Positions 7,337-14,755 are shown, counted from the first letter of the stretch. The stretch: DNA of 24,334 bases from Acidithiobacillus sp. (GCA_028065135.1 JAPTWR010000142.1:1-24334); one strand, 5' to 3'. A program made the numbers and translations. The notes: a model not told the origin generated them from the letters alone.

Positions 7337-7665
7337 GCCGGGCTGTGCCGGGATGGAACCAGCGGCACGGCATCAGCCAGAACTCGTCGCAGACGATACA
7401 ATCCAAGCCGCTGTAAGAGCACGATGAAATGATAGTAAACCCTCAATCTCAAGGGCGATTTGCGGGACAGGAGTTGCCCCGCGAAGTCACGGTCGGGGCC
7501 GACCAGCGCGTCCGACACATAATCCTCGATCATGGCCCGGAGTTTTTCGTGCGACTCCTGAAAAGTATCGCCTTGGGCGGCTAGGTCAAAGTCAATGCAC
7601 ACGGAAACCCATTGCCCCTCCTGCTGAAAGGCGAAACCCCGCAACACCAGATCGCGTGACTTCAT
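7333..7665 (-). CDS. hicB: HicB-like antitoxin
   Basis: 110 aa from the ATG at 7665. The upstream in-frame ATGs (7695, 7767) fall at or before the predicted transcription start, so they are unlikely. Residues 1-60 show the HicB partial RNase-H-like fold (LRGFAFQQEGQWVSVCIDFDLAAQGDTFQESHEKLRAMIEDYV). The usual C-terminal HTH or RHH is not evident; in its place is a basic/hydrophobic segment (SPLRLRVYYHFIVLLQRLGLYRLRRVL). It would bind and neutralise the HicA toxin encoded downstream and possibly repress the shared promoter. Confidence 0.75.
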   Translation of the reverse strand: MKSRDLVLRGFAFQQEGQWVSVCIDFDLAAQGDTFQESHEKLRAMIEDYVSDALVGPDRDFAGQLLSRKSPLRLRVYYHFIVLLQRLGLYRLRRVLADAVPLVPSRHSPA

Positions 7666-7701
7666 GGATGAGGCACCCCGCACAAAGCTCAACATTTTGG
7701 A

Positions 7702-7731
7702 AGTATAGCTGCGTCTGACGCGTGAATTCAA
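7702..7731 (-). promoter_or_regulatory. hicBA promoter with palindromic operator in the spacer
   Basis: On the minus strand, -35 TTGAAT (7731-7726) and -10 TATACT (7707-7702) are separated by 18 bases. The spacer contains GCGTCTGACGC (7711-7721), a 5-1-5 palindrome that could be the site for autorepression by the HicB/HicA complex. Transcription would start near 7695, which supports the hicB start at 7665. Confidence 0.65.
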
Positions 7732-7961
7732 TCTCGAAAAGCCGCATTCCCGGCATGTATCCGGCATATCATCAAAAAGTGGTGACGGGCGACTGGAAAG
7801 GCCATGCTCTGAAAAGAATGCCCACTGGTCTTCATCCCCACCGCCCCATCACCACCAAATCCACCTGTTCACCCGTTGCTGACCATCGCGTCAGAGCACC
7901 ATCAAACAGCCCGGCGAAAGCCCGGTACTCCATGACTGCATTATTCATGGAGGTTTTCGTC

Positions 7962-8507
7962 ATGGGCCGCACCGGACACCATCTCACCGGCCTCGCCGCC
8001 GGGCTTCTCACCGCCGCCGCGGGCTGGCACGCGTTCGGAGCATCTTCACTGGCCGCCGTCCCCTTCGGCTGGTCTGGCGGATCCGCGCCGGACTGGCTGG
8101 AGATCGCGCACGCCGAGTTCTCCGGTTCACGGCAGAAGTGGATCCGGGTATCGGTCATCCCGCACCGGACGATCACCCACTGGTGGCCCTTATGGCTGGC
8201 TCTCGCGCTGTTGGTAACAGTCTGGCCCGTTCATCTTCCCGCCATCCGTTTCTTTGCTTCACACCCTCTGGAGATCGGCGGCGTTCTGCGCATGGCGCTG
8301 GCGGGCTTCACCGCCGGCGGCGTCATGCACCTGCTGATGGACGTGCCGAACCCCACGGGCATACCCATTCTGACGCCCATGGCGCGCAGCCGTTTCGGTT
8401 TCGGCTGGTGGAGATCCGGAAACGCGCTGGAACCCTTGGCGGGGATAGCGATGACAGCACTGGCTGGGGCGGTTTTCTGGGTGGTGGTGAATCCCCATGG
8501 GTGGTGA
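7962..8507 (+). CDS. YdjM-type (DUF457) membrane-bound metal-dependent hydrolase
   Basis: 181 aa from the ATG at 7962, preceded by GGAGG eight bases upstream; the longer upstream frame overlaps the hicBA promoter and is not likely coding. Family features in order: GHHLTGLAAGLLTAAAG (N-terminal His pair and membrane helix), SAPDWLE, IPHRTITHWW (the HR.xTH motif), a transmembrane segment (LWLALALLVTVWP), GGVMHLLMDVPNPTGIPILTP, and a C-terminal helix (AMTALAGAVFWVVV). The YdjM family is an inner membrane group, LexA-regulated in E. coli, with conserved His/Asp residues thought to bind metal; the substrate is unknown. No LexA box was seen here. Confidence 0.8.
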   Translation: MGRTGHHLTGLAAGLLTAAAGWHAFGASSLAAVPFGWSGGSAPDWLEIAHAEFSGSRQKWIRVSVIPHRTITHWWPLWLALALLVTVWPVHLPAIRFFASHPLEIGGVLRMALAGFTAGGVMHLLMDVPNPTGIPILTPMARSRFGFGWWRSGNALEPLAGIAMTALAGAVFWVVVNPHGW

Positions 8508-8544
8508 GGGGGTGATGGAAAAGAAGAGGCCCCACCATGCAACT

Positions 8545-8605
8545 CGCTGATCAGGTCCCCGCCAGTCCGTACAGACTATGAATCCCTCAGATATGGAGTA
8601 CAGAC
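8545..8605 (+). promoter_or_regulatory. Leader family 2, copy 1 (before the BI-1 gene)
   Basis: TGATCAGGT (8548-8556), then CGCC-AGTCCGTA, ending in GGAGTACAGACATG. It aligns along its length with the leader at 11338-11397, with the block 58 bases before the start codon here and 57 there. A small inverted repeat AGTC..GACT lies at 8564-8577. Confidence 0.6.
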
Positions 8606-9310
8606 ATGAACAAGAACAAGTTTCCAGACAACATGAATCCGACCGGATTCGGCAGCGGCACAGCCATCGGCACGTTGATGGGCAAGACCTATGCATTGCT
8701 TGCCGCCACACTTGTCGTTTCGACCATAGCCTCCATTTACGGCATGTATTCGCCGTTTGTCTATCAACATCCCTTCATTCTGATGATCGGTTCCCTCGCC
8801 CTGATGATCGGTTCCTACGACCTGCTCTGCAAGGAGCAGTACACTGGCGCCCACCGCAGTCCCTTTGCGGTTCCTCTGGTTTTTCTGTACGCCGGTAGCA
8901 TGGGCATGATGATGGGCCCGGCCATCGAGACGTATCTGCGGATGCCAGGCGGCGCCTCCATTATCGCCGAAGCCCTGGGCACTACCGCAGCCCTGTTTGT
9001 GGGGTTGTCCGCCTATGCCGTCACCACACGACGGGATTTCAGCAGCATCAGCATCGGCGACTTTCTGATCACCGGTCTGGTGCTGGCCATCGTGGTGTCT
9101 CTGCTGAATATATTTCTGCTTCACCTCCCGGCCCTCCAATTAGCCATCGCCGGTGTGCTGGTGCTGGTCTTCAGCGGCCTGATCCTTTTTGACACCCAGC
9201 GCATGATCCGCGGCGGCATTCAGGAGCCGGTCATGCTGGTCGTCGATCTCTATCTGGATATCATCAACCTCTTCATAGCGTTGATCGAGATCTTCGGCAA
9301 CAAGAGTTGA
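8606..9310 (+). CDS. Bax inhibitor-1 / YccA-family membrane protein
   Basis: 234 aa with GGAG eight bases before the ATG. Seven hydrophobic segments follow a short polar N-terminus (~30-50, 55-75, 88-110, 120-140, 150-175, 178-195 and the C-terminal ILFDTQRMI...DLYLDIINLFIALIEIFG block). The C-terminal signature FDTQRMIRGG followed by LYLDIINLF is typical of the BI-1/YccA/YbhL family. In bacteria YccA modulates the membrane protease FtsH, and other members conduct calcium. Carriage by a mobile element is notable: a role in protecting membrane proteins (for example transfer proteins) from proteolysis is inference. It has its own repeated leader. Confidence 0.9.
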   Translation: MNKNKFPDNMNPTGFGSGTAIGTLMGKTYALLAATLVVSTIASIYGMYSPFVYQHPFILMIGSLALMIGSYDLLCKEQYTGAHRSPFAVPLVFLYAGSMGMMMGPAIETYLRMPGGASIIAEALGTTAALFVGLSAYAVTTRRDFSSISIGDFLITGLVLAIVVSLLNIFLLHLPALQLAIAGVLVLVFSGLILFDTQRMIRGGIQEPVMLVVDLYLDIINLFIALIEIFGNKS

Positions 9311-9382
9311 TCCCGGCACCTTTCCTGCGCTGGCGGGGGGATAACTTTGTCGCCCTGGCTTACACCCCATAAACGAAAAAAC

Positions 9383-9446
9383 CGCTCGCTTTATTCATAG
9401 AGTGCGGGGAACGACCCCGCACCCGGCCGGACGGCAACTATCCGGT
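9383..9446 (+). promoter_or_regulatory. Structured leader family 1, copy A
   Basis: After an A-rich stretch comes GCTCGCTTTATTCATAG, then hairpin 1 GTGCGGGG (9402-9409), loop AACGA, CCCCGCAC (9415-9422), then CCGG and hairpin 2 CCGGA (9427-9431), 9-base loop, TCCGG (9441-9445). The start codon follows 24 bases later. Hairpin 2 carries a G-C pair where copies B and D have A-T, a compensatory change supporting RNA structure. Confidence 0.75.
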
Positions 9447-9468
9447 GACCATGAATGAGGATTTACCA

Positions 9469-9723
9469 ATGAACAAGAACACCTGCGAAGCACAACTGGC
9501 CGCGAACTTTGTGGCAAGCGAGATCCGCAAAAGCGGGACCAATGTCTTCAGCCGCATGGCGCAACTGAAAGAAATCTATGCCCGTGAAGATTTTGCCATG
9601 ACTGAACTGACGGATTTGCTGAATCCGGATTGGAAATCACCGGAGCAGATCGAGGCGGAGCAGGCAGCCGCTGAAGAGGCGGCCGCAGCCGTGACAGCCA
9701 AGCCACGCCGCAAGGTGGCGTAA
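9469..9723 (+). CDS. Small hypothetical protein with Ala/Glu-rich tail
   Basis: 84 aa from the ATG at 9469; this start is favoured over the one at 9445 because GAGGATTTACCA just before it matches the ribosome-site pattern of the other family 1 leaders (GGAGTTTTACC-ATG). No family is recognised. Residues 1-50 are helical and mixed-charge (CEAQLAANFVASEIRKSGTNVF, MAQLKEIYAREDFAMTELTDLLNPDW); residues 52-84 are a likely coiled or disordered Glu/Ala run with a basic end (KPRRKVA). It lies between leader copies A and B. Confidence 0.65.
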   Translation: MNKNTCEAQLAANFVASEIRKSGTNVFSRMAQLKEIYAREDFAMTELTDLLNPDWKSPEQIEAEQAAAEEAAAAVTAKPRRKVA

Positions 9724-9735
9724 CCCGAAAAAAAT

Positions 9736-9796
9736 GGCTCGGCATTTTCAAGGGGTGCGGGGAACACCCGCACCCGGCCAGACGGGGACCATCTGG
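9736..9796 (+). promoter_or_regulatory. Structured leader family 1, copy B
   Basis: Preceded by seven A. GGCTCGGCATTTTCAAGG, hairpin 1 GTGCGGG (9755-9761), loop GAACA, CCCGCAC (9767-9773), CCGG, hairpin 2 CCAGA (9778-9782), 9-base loop, TCTGG (9792-9796). The start codon is 24 bases downstream, after AGGAGTTTTATC. It begins only 13 bases after the previous stop. Confidence 0.75.
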
Positions 9797-9819
9797 CGCA
9801 CTAATACAGGAGTTTTATC

Positions 9820-10812
9820 ATGAAGACGATCTACATGTGTAACCTGAATAGCACCATAAAAACCGTCACTGCAGAACTCGCCGCTTCCATCAAAGCGCTG
9901 ACCCCCGTCAAAAAGGAACTCAAGACCTGGCAGCCGGGTCGCCCCGAGCATGAAGCCGCCATGGCGCTCAAGGCGGTCCAGGACACGCGGATTGCGCATT
10001 TCAAGAAACGGATTGCGGATGCCCAGCGGCTGAAGAAAAACCCGGAAGTACTGCGCCGGCATAAAATCTGTGAGTCGGTCGAGCGCCTCGCAAAGTATGG
10101 CATGGGCCTGAGTAATGCGGATTCCGTCAAGTGCTATGTAAATGATGCGGCAGGCGGCAAGGTCGAGGGCAAGACGGAGAACACGAAAAACTGGAATTAC
10201 TACGCCAAGTCCTACACCAAGGCTGGGGGTTTTCCCAAGGTCGAGCATGACGTGGTTATCACGGTCGACCCCAACTGGGACAAACAGGTCTACGATCGCG
10301 ACCTGGAGTTTCTGGGCGGCATGCTGACCCTTGCTGCCCGCCCGGCACACCGTGGGCGCAATCGCAAGGCGTTGGAACTGGCTGCAAAGTTTGACATCGA
10401 GTTGTTTGACGCCGCATGGATGCGCAAGGGGCGCGGCTTTCAGGTGACCACTGAGTCCGGGTTCATTGCCGTGAAGCGTACCAGTCTGGGACTGATTCCC
10501 ACCACGGCCTATCACAGTGAATCAGCGCTGGCGGCCGTGGAGGGGTCCCATCGCAAATTCCAGAACATTGATCACCTGCCCCTGGAAATCCGCGATGTGC
10601 CCGCCGACGCGGTCGCCACCTGGGCGGACGCGGATGGGGTTGGCGCCTGCCGCGCGGGAGTCATCAACTGGTGCAATCTGGTAGGCATCGACCACACAGC
10701 ATCCAGCGTTCCGCTGATCGAGGTCGTGCGCGGGTACTACCTGAAGCCCGCGCCTGAAGCCAAGGCCATCATTCTGCGGGTGCTGAAATCCTGCCCCCGC
10801 AAGGCGGCCTGA
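9820..10812 (+). CDS. Hypothetical 330-aa protein
   Basis: The ATG at 9820 follows AGGAG with good spacing and sits under leader copy B. I do not recognise a family. The N-terminal third is Lys-rich and helical (SIKALTPVKKELKTW, MALKAVQDTRIAHFKKRIADAQRLKKNPEVLRRH). The middle has aromatic, Gly-containing segments (TKNWNYYAKSYTKAGGFPKVEHDVVITVDP) and the C-terminal part a mix of strands and helices with one CRAGVINWC pair. There is no signal peptide or membrane segment. It probably acts in the cytoplasm and may bind nucleic acid, judging only by charge. A terminator follows at 10824, so it ends a transcription unit. Confidence 0.65.
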   Translation: MKTIYMCNLNSTIKTVTAELAASIKALTPVKKELKTWQPGRPEHEAAMALKAVQDTRIAHFKKRIADAQRLKKNPEVLRRHKICESVERLAKYGMGLSNADSVKCYVNDAAGGKVEGKTENTKNWNYYAKSYTKAGGFPKVEHDVVITVDPNWDKQVYDRDLEFLGGMLTLAARPAHRGRNRKALELAAKFDIELFDAAWMRKGRGFQVTTESGFIAVKRTSLGLIPTTAYHSESALAAVEGSHRKFQNIDHLPLEIRDVPADAVATWADADGVGACRAGVINWCNLVGIDHTASSVPLIEVVRGYYLKPAPEAKAIILRVLKSCPRKAA

Positions 10813-10823
10813 AGTGTTGTCGG

Positions 10824-10854
10824 CCTGCACCACCGCAAGTGGCGCAGGTCTTTT
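10824..10854 (+). terminator. Rho-independent terminator
   Basis: CCTGC-A-CCAC (10824-10833), loop CGCAA, GTGG-C-GCAGG (10839-10848): a 9-bp stem with one A-C mismatch, followed by TCTTTT. It lies 12 bases after the stop of the 330-aa gene. Confidence 0.7.
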
Positions 10855-10919
10855 GTAAGAAAGGTCATGTTGCACTTTTCATTTTCCAGTAACCCCATCG
10901 CCACCAAAGGAGATTCATC

Positions 10920-11204
10920 ATGAGCAACAGTAAGCGCATCACCGAAAACCGGGACCTGATCCACGATCTCGCCGTAGCCCAGGCGTCATTCCTGCTGGCT
11001 AATCTCGCCCCCGCCGTTTCGGCGAGTATCGACCGATCCCTGCCCATCGAAGCGCAACGGGATCAGTACTACGCCGATCTGCCCGGACTTACCGGCAGGG
11101 TCATCGGCGTCATGAACGATCTCGCCGCCGATGAGCAGGCCATGGAGGACATCATGGGGATGGGCCTGAAAATCGCGGAGGAACGGGCGATGGCGGCGGC
11201 ATAG
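10920..11204 (+). CDS. Small hypothetical helical protein
   Basis: 94 aa with AAAGGAG eight bases before the ATG. Unknown family. It is predicted mostly helical, with two Ala/Asp-rich halves (LIHDLAVAQASFLLANLAPAVSASID and GRVIGVMNDLAADEQAMEDIMGMGLKIAEERAMAAA). It is flanked by terminators at 10824-10854 and 11238-11260, so it appears to be a single-gene unit, and it has neither of the two repeated leaders. A -10/-35 pair was not clearly seen in the 65 bases after the upstream terminator. Confidence 0.65.
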   Translation: MSNSKRITENRDLIHDLAVAQASFLLANLAPAVSASIDRSLPIEAQRDQYYADLPGLTGRVIGVMNDLAADEQAMEDIMGMGLKIAEERAMAAA

Positions 11205-11237
11205 CCGGGTCCGGCACCTTTTCACCTTTTACTCTCT

Positions 11238-11260
11238 GCCCGCTTCTTGCGGGCTTTTTT
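11238..11260 (+). terminator. Rho-independent terminator
   Basis: GCCCGC (11238-11243), loop TTCTT, GCGGGC (11249-11254), then six T. It ends the 10920 unit. A further GCCCGC at 11263-11268 could pair alternatively with the second arm. Confidence 0.85.
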
Positions 11261-11337
11261 ATGCCCGCAATCAACCACTGCCTGCATCCATGCGCCGATC
11301 CCTCGTCACAATTTTTTCATAACCACCCGCCAAAACA

Positions 11338-11397
11338 CGCTGATCAGGTTGTCGCCGGTCCGGTATTTGATGTGACCACCACATTGGAGCAGCAGAC
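11338..11397 (+). promoter_or_regulatory. Leader family 2, copy 2
   Basis: TGATCAGGT (11341-11349) is followed by TGTCGCCGGTCCGGTA and ends in TTGGAGCAGCAGACATG. The block lies 57 bases before the ATG at 11398, almost exactly as in the BI-1 leader. Confidence 0.6.
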
Positions 11398-12492
11398 ATG
11401 GAACCTGAAAATCTTTCTACCAACTTCCCTACCCCACAGTCCCACCAGGATCTGGTCGAAACACTGGTCCCCGCCGGACTGACCGGCGCCGTCAGGGAGA
11501 AAGCGATCGACGCTATGTTCCTGTCGATCAGCGTGCTGCACATGAGCCTGGAAGATATCCAGCGGCGCATTCAGGAAGTCGCCATGGTTCATCATCAGCC
11601 TCTGGATTCTCCCAAGGTCTGGCTGAGTTTTTATCGGGAGGTTCAGGCGCTGTCTTTGACGCGCGACCCGGTCAAGGATTTGGGGGATCAGCTACCACCG
11701 AAGGAGCGTGCCAACTTCTCGGCGTCCGTCGCCACCGCGAGGCACACCCTGGGTTACTCGGCTGAGGATGTGCGATCTCTGGTGGGAGTTGTTCAGCGAG
11801 GCAGCCCATACGATCCCTCAGCCGCCGCGGCGGCATTTTCGGCGGGGGTCAGCGGCGAGGTTGGGGACCATGCCAACAGCGTCAGCGGCCGCAATGGTGT
11901 GTATTCCTGGGACCAGAAGGCCACCGGCTGGGGTAGTGATGGCCCCGATGGGGCTGGCATTGTGCCGGGCGTCAATCCGAACCGCAACATCGCCGATGCC
12001 GCTGCTGCTGGGAAAACCCACGGGGAGGATGCGTGGGACCAGCAATCCAGTCTGTACGGCGGAGATTTTAGCGACGAGCGGGGAGCGGAGCTGGACCAGA
12101 CGGAGATGGATATGAAAACCATTCACCGAAAAGCCGCCTATTACCTGAATGACCGGAATTATATTGGGTTCCGGACTTTTATGGAAAACGCGGAAATCCT
12201 GGACAGGGATCATAAAGGGCGCGGCAAGGCGGCGAAAAATTGTGATGGACGGGAACCTGACCGAATTAGTGCAAAGATCCAGACCAACCTGTGGCTGGCG
12301 TCCCCGGACAGCGCGCGCGGCACCGTCCCAGACATTATGAAAAAAATTCGCGAATTGCAGGATCTGCCGGAGCCCGCGGTGATGACCAAAAAAGCCCTGG
12401 AGCGCATGGAAACCCCGCTAGCCAAGCTGGTCTCCGACCTCGGCGAAAAGAAGGGTAAACGCCGCGATAACAAACCCGCTCTGGAGCGTTGA
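11398..12492 (+). CDS. Hypothetical 364-aa protein
   Basis: GGAG precedes the ATG by ten bases. No family is recognised. Residues ~10-115 are helical (HQDLVETLVPAGLTGAVREKAIDAMFLSISV...). Residues ~140-230 are low in hydrophobicity and rich in Gly, Asp, Ser and Ala, probably a disordered linker (NGVYSWDQ..., EDAWDQQSSLYGG as two short similar blocks with WDQ). Residues ~240-364 are helical and basic, ending KKGKRRDNKPALER. There is no membrane segment or signal peptide. It lies under a family 2 leader and is followed 88 bases later by a small gene with a related, weaker leader. Confidence 0.65.
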   Translation: MEPENLSTNFPTPQSHQDLVETLVPAGLTGAVREKAIDAMFLSISVLHMSLEDIQRRIQEVAMVHHQPLDSPKVWLSFYREVQALSLTRDPVKDLGDQLPPKERANFSASVATARHTLGYSAEDVRSLVGVVQRGSPYDPSAAAAAFSAGVSGEVGDHANSVSGRNGVYSWDQKATGWGSDGPDGAGIVPGVNPNRNIADAAAAGKTHGEDAWDQQSSLYGGDFSDERGAELDQTEMDMKTIHRKAAYYLNDRNYIGFRTFMENAEILDRDHKGRGKAAKNCDGREPDRISAKIQTNLWLASPDSARGTVPDIMKKIRELQDLPEPAVMTKKALERMETPLAKLVSDLGEKKGKRRDNKPALER

Positions 12493-12510
12493 TCGTTGAA
12501 ACATGCGCAT

Positions 12511-12580
12511 CAGCATCAGGTTCCCGGATGTCCGGTACAAAGATGAGAGCGACGACCATCTATCCACAGGAGCAATTGAC
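12511..12580 (+). promoter_or_regulatory. Leader family 2, copy 3 (diverged)
   Basis: CATCAGGTTCCCGG and GTCCGGTACAAAGATGA (12514-12546) match the blocks of the other two leaders with several changes and a longer spacing (about 67 bases) to the ATG at 12581, which has its own AGGAG. Confidence 0.4.
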
Positions 12581-12832
12581 ATGAACACAACAAACGGATT
12601 GGCGGTATTGAAGAAGGGCAGCGCGGACCTGGCCAACCGGCTGGGCGATCTGGAGCGCAAGGTGGCAGGCGGTGGAAAGGTGAAGCCGATCCGGATCAAT
12701 GGCGCGGCCCTTGCAGGGTGCAACCCCGCGGTGGACCGGCTTGCGCGAGATATTCATCGCATATGCGTCGAGGTGGATATTCTGGAGGGCCAGATTCTGG
12801 GCGGGGATCAGCATGCCGGAGGTGTGGCATGA
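12581..12832 (+). CDS. Small hypothetical protein coupled to the next gene
   Basis: 83 aa from the ATG at 12581 (AGGAG eight bases upstream); the earlier in-frame start at 12503 lies inside the leader. Unknown family. The N-terminus reads as a short amphipathic helix (VLKKGSADLANRLGDLERKV) with possible coiled-coil character, then a glycine linker, and a second helix (AVDRLARDIHRICVEVDILEGQIL). Its stop overlaps the next start as ATGA (12829-12832), so the two products are likely made in proportion and may interact. Confidence 0.6.
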   Translation: MNTTNGLAVLKKGSADLANRLGDLERKVAGGGKVKPIRINGAALAGCNPAVDRLARDIHRICVEVDILEGQILGGDQHAGGVA

Positions 12833-13638
12833 GCGTCGGCAAGGAGTTCCACACCGCTCACCAGGATTTGAATGCCTTCCTGGACGCTTTTGAGAAGCAC
12901 GTGGCGGAGCATGGAGAACCAGGACACGGTCAACTGATCGTGTTGACTCAGGACATCAAAAAGGATGCGCAGAACATCGCCACCGGCATGATCTCCACCG
13001 GCGATGCGGTGGACATCCAGTCCGGCAAGATTGCCCCGGTCGGGTCCCCGGATCCCAAGCCGTTGCTTGCGCGTGGTCTGACCCGTATTCAGGACGCCGC
13101 AAAATCCCTTGCGGTGAATCTCGCGGACGCGGGCAAGCAGGTGCGGACAATGGTGAAGGATAAGGTGCCCGGCGCCGACCAGGTGGTGAAAGCCTGGGAT
13201 AACGTGTTGGACGCGACCAGTCACTATATGACCCTGGGCATGAAGCGCCTGACCGGTCTGGCGCACGGCATGGACCAGGAAGATCGGTACGCAATCGGCT
13301 TTTCCTCTGGGTACCTGCAGTCCACCCAGGATGTGGCCCTTGAGCAGCGAAAGCGCGGGATCTTGCAGACCTTGAAGCACCCCGGGCTTGGGGAATTTGT
13401 ACTGGATGACGCCAAGCGGTTGGGGATGATCGAACCGTGCAAGTCGGTCCATCGCGGGATCGTGCTGAATGTGGTTGGTCTGGAAGCCGTCCTGAAGAAC
13501 GCCAAGGGCCAATTGCTGGCGTTGCCGGTGACGCCGGACTTCAAGTTCAAGGCAGGTGACAATCTGGTCATGAAAGATCGCGGCGACGGGTTTTACTCCG
13601 GCAAACGGCAGTTGGTGGAGAGGGGAATGGAAAGGTGA
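12829..13638 (+). CDS. Hypothetical 269-aa protein
   Basis: Start at the ATG at 12829, with GGAGG nine bases upstream inside the preceding gene. Not recognised. The N-terminal ~150 residues are helical with spaced hydrophobic positions (HQDLNAFLDAFEKHV, LTRIQDAAKSLAVNLADAGKQVRTMVKD). The rest contains NVLDATSHYMTLGMKRLTGLAHGMDQ and a C-terminal compact block (KFKAGDNLVMKDRGDGFYSGKRQLVERGMER). It is soluble by composition. The overlap with the 83-aa gene suggests a shared function. Confidence 0.6.
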   Translation: MSVGKEFHTAHQDLNAFLDAFEKHVAEHGEPGHGQLIVLTQDIKKDAQNIATGMISTGDAVDIQSGKIAPVGSPDPKPLLARGLTRIQDAAKSLAVNLADAGKQVRTMVKDKVPGADQVVKAWDNVLDATSHYMTLGMKRLTGLAHGMDQEDRYAIGFSSGYLQSTQDVALEQRKRGILQTLKHPGLGEFVLDDAKRLGMIEPCKSVHRGIVLNVVGLEAVLKNAKGQLLALPVTPDFKFKAGDNLVMKDRGDGFYSGKRQLVERGMER

Positions 13639-13659
13639 GCAGTCAAGAGGATGTATGTC

Positions 13660-14148
13660 ATGGGTAATGAAGCACGCATCAACGCCAGGATCAGGATGAA
13701 GCGGAATATAGCCGCGCAACCGTTGTTTGACGCGGTGGTGAACAGGATTGCCAGGAATAATCCTGGTTTCAATGGTGAGGTTTTTTCTTCCGCCGAACCG
13801 TTTCTCGGCCTTTATGATGACCGGAAGTTGGATGTTTTTGTCCGTGAATTATGCATGATGGGGCGTGTTGTAAAGATACTTCACGCGACCTACGTGGTAA
13901 ACGATTCCGGCGACCTGGAAAACCGGCATTTGTGTGCCATCCACACCTCCGATATGCCTCAAATTAAACACAAGGAAGAGCGCAAACGCCTGTATGCCTA
14001 CCGGCCTTACAGGGATCGCAGGAGTTGTCAGTTGTATGCATTGCTGGGGAAGGTTAAACCGATGCTAACCGATGACGGCATGATAAGCCTTATACATTCC
14101 GGCCCCGCAGTTTATTTACCAGAAGAGAGGAGATTAATCAATGAGTAG
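13660..14148 (+). CDS. Hypothetical 162-aa basic protein
   Basis: The start at 13660 is preferred because AGAGG lies nine bases upstream; the in-frame ATG at 13651 directly abuts that site. Unknown family. The protein is Arg-rich at the N-terminus (ARINARIRMKRN) and in the middle (KHKEERKRLYAYRPYRDRRSCQLY), with a final segment (SGPAVYLPEERRLINE). Base composition is more AT-rich than the neighbouring helicase and topoisomerase genes, which may mean separate acquisition. Its last 8 bases overlap the next gene. Confidence 0.6.
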   Translation: MGNEARINARIRMKRNIAAQPLFDAVVNRIARNNPGFNGEVFSSAEPFLGLYDDRKLDVFVRELCMMGRVVKILHATYVVNDSGDLENRHLCAIHTSDMPQIKHKEERKRLYAYRPYRDRRSCQLYALLGKVKPMLTDDGMISLIHSGPAVYLPEERRLINE

Positions 14149-14341
14149 AGCATCCATGGCGTACAGCATCGCACACGATATCCATGACGGGGTAATGACC
14201 AGAGAAGAGGCCATTACGGAGATGGGGCACCTGTTTGATGAGGAAACCCTTGACGCGGTTTTGTTTGCCCTTGGCGGTGGCGTGGTTGTAGAGGACGACC
14301 GGACCACCATTGTCCTGGGTGACTTTGATCGCACCTGGTAA
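14141..14341 (+). CDS. Small acidic hypothetical protein
   Basis: 66 aa; AGAGGAG lies upstream of the ATG at 14141, which overlaps the preceding stop by 8 bases. Unknown. It is predicted as two short helices (MAYSIAHDIHDGVMTREEAITEMGHLF, EETLDAVLFALGG) followed by strands (VVVEDDRTTIVLGDFD). Overlap with the 162-aa gene suggests coupled expression. Confidence 0.55.
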   Translation: MSRASMAYSIAHDIHDGVMTREEAITEMGHLFDEETLDAVLFALGGGVVVEDDRTTIVLGDFDRTW

Positions 14342-14355
14342 GTGGCCGCGTTTTC

Positions 14356-14415
14356 TGCTCGGTATTTTCAATAGGTGTGGGACCGTTCCCATTTTAATGA
14401 TGTCAGGAGAGTGCC
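14356..14415 (+). promoter_or_regulatory. Structured leader family 1, copy C (degenerate)
   Basis: TGCTCGGTATTTTCAATAGG is conserved, but hairpin 1 is reduced to TGGGA (14378-14382), loop CCGT, TCCCA (14387-14391), and hairpin 2 is absent. AGGAG precedes the ATG at 14416. Confidence 0.6.
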
Positions 14416-14652
14416 ATGAGTAGAAAAAGCGGGAAAGAGAAGATCATTGACCAATTGATGCAGTTATCATCCTGGGCGCTGGAAATGTCATTCGCCATTG
14501 AAGACAACGAAGACGCCGGTATGTCCGCTCTGGAGGCGGACCTGGACTGGCTGGATGATTTGGCCGGCGAGTTGGATGAGGCGGTTTTCATGCATTCCGA
14601 GAGTCCTAAATTCAGGCGGCTCGTGCATGACGCGCCAGCGCGGGTGCAGTGA
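14416..14652 (+). CDS. Small acidic hypothetical protein
   Basis: 78 aa with AGGAG nine bases before the ATG. Unknown family. Strongly acidic and helical in the middle (LEMSFAIEDNEDAGMSALEADLDWLDDLAGELDEAVF), an amphipathic run that could form a dimer or bind a basic partner. There is no membrane segment. It lies between leader copies C and D, so it appears to be controlled like the other family 1 genes. Confidence 0.6.
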   Translation: MSRKSGKEKIIDQLMQLSSWALEMSFAIEDNEDAGMSALEADLDWLDDLAGELDEAVFMHSESPKFRRLVHDAPARVQ

Positions 14653-14672
14653 TCGGGCGGTCAAAAAATTTT

Positions 14673-14734
14673 GCTCGGTATTTTCAAGGGGTGTGGGGAA
14701 CGTCCCCGCACCCGGCCAGACGGGTGCCATCTGG
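14673..14734 (+). promoter_or_regulatory. Structured leader family 1, copy D
   Basis: Preceded by AAAAAATTTT. GCTCGGTATTTTCAAGGG, hairpin 1 GTGTGGGG (14691-14698), loop AACGT, CCCCGCAC (14704-14711) with one G-T pair, CCGG, hairpin 2 CCAGA (14716-14720), 9-base loop, TCTGG (14730-14734). The start codon lies 22 bases after the second hairpin. Confidence 0.75.
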
Positions 14735-14755
14735 TGTAAATGTGAGGGCTTTACC

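Noticed and set aside
11249..11268. Attenuator or antiterminator formed by a third GCCCGC arm after the terminator at 11238
   Set aside because: The third arm lies after the T-run, where it could not act before termination, and no controlled gene follows closely; it is probably coincidence.
12808..13719. 303-aa open frame on the minus strand
   Set aside because: It overlaps the 12829 plus-strand gene, which has an ATGA coupling and a GGAGG site; the antisense frame has neither.
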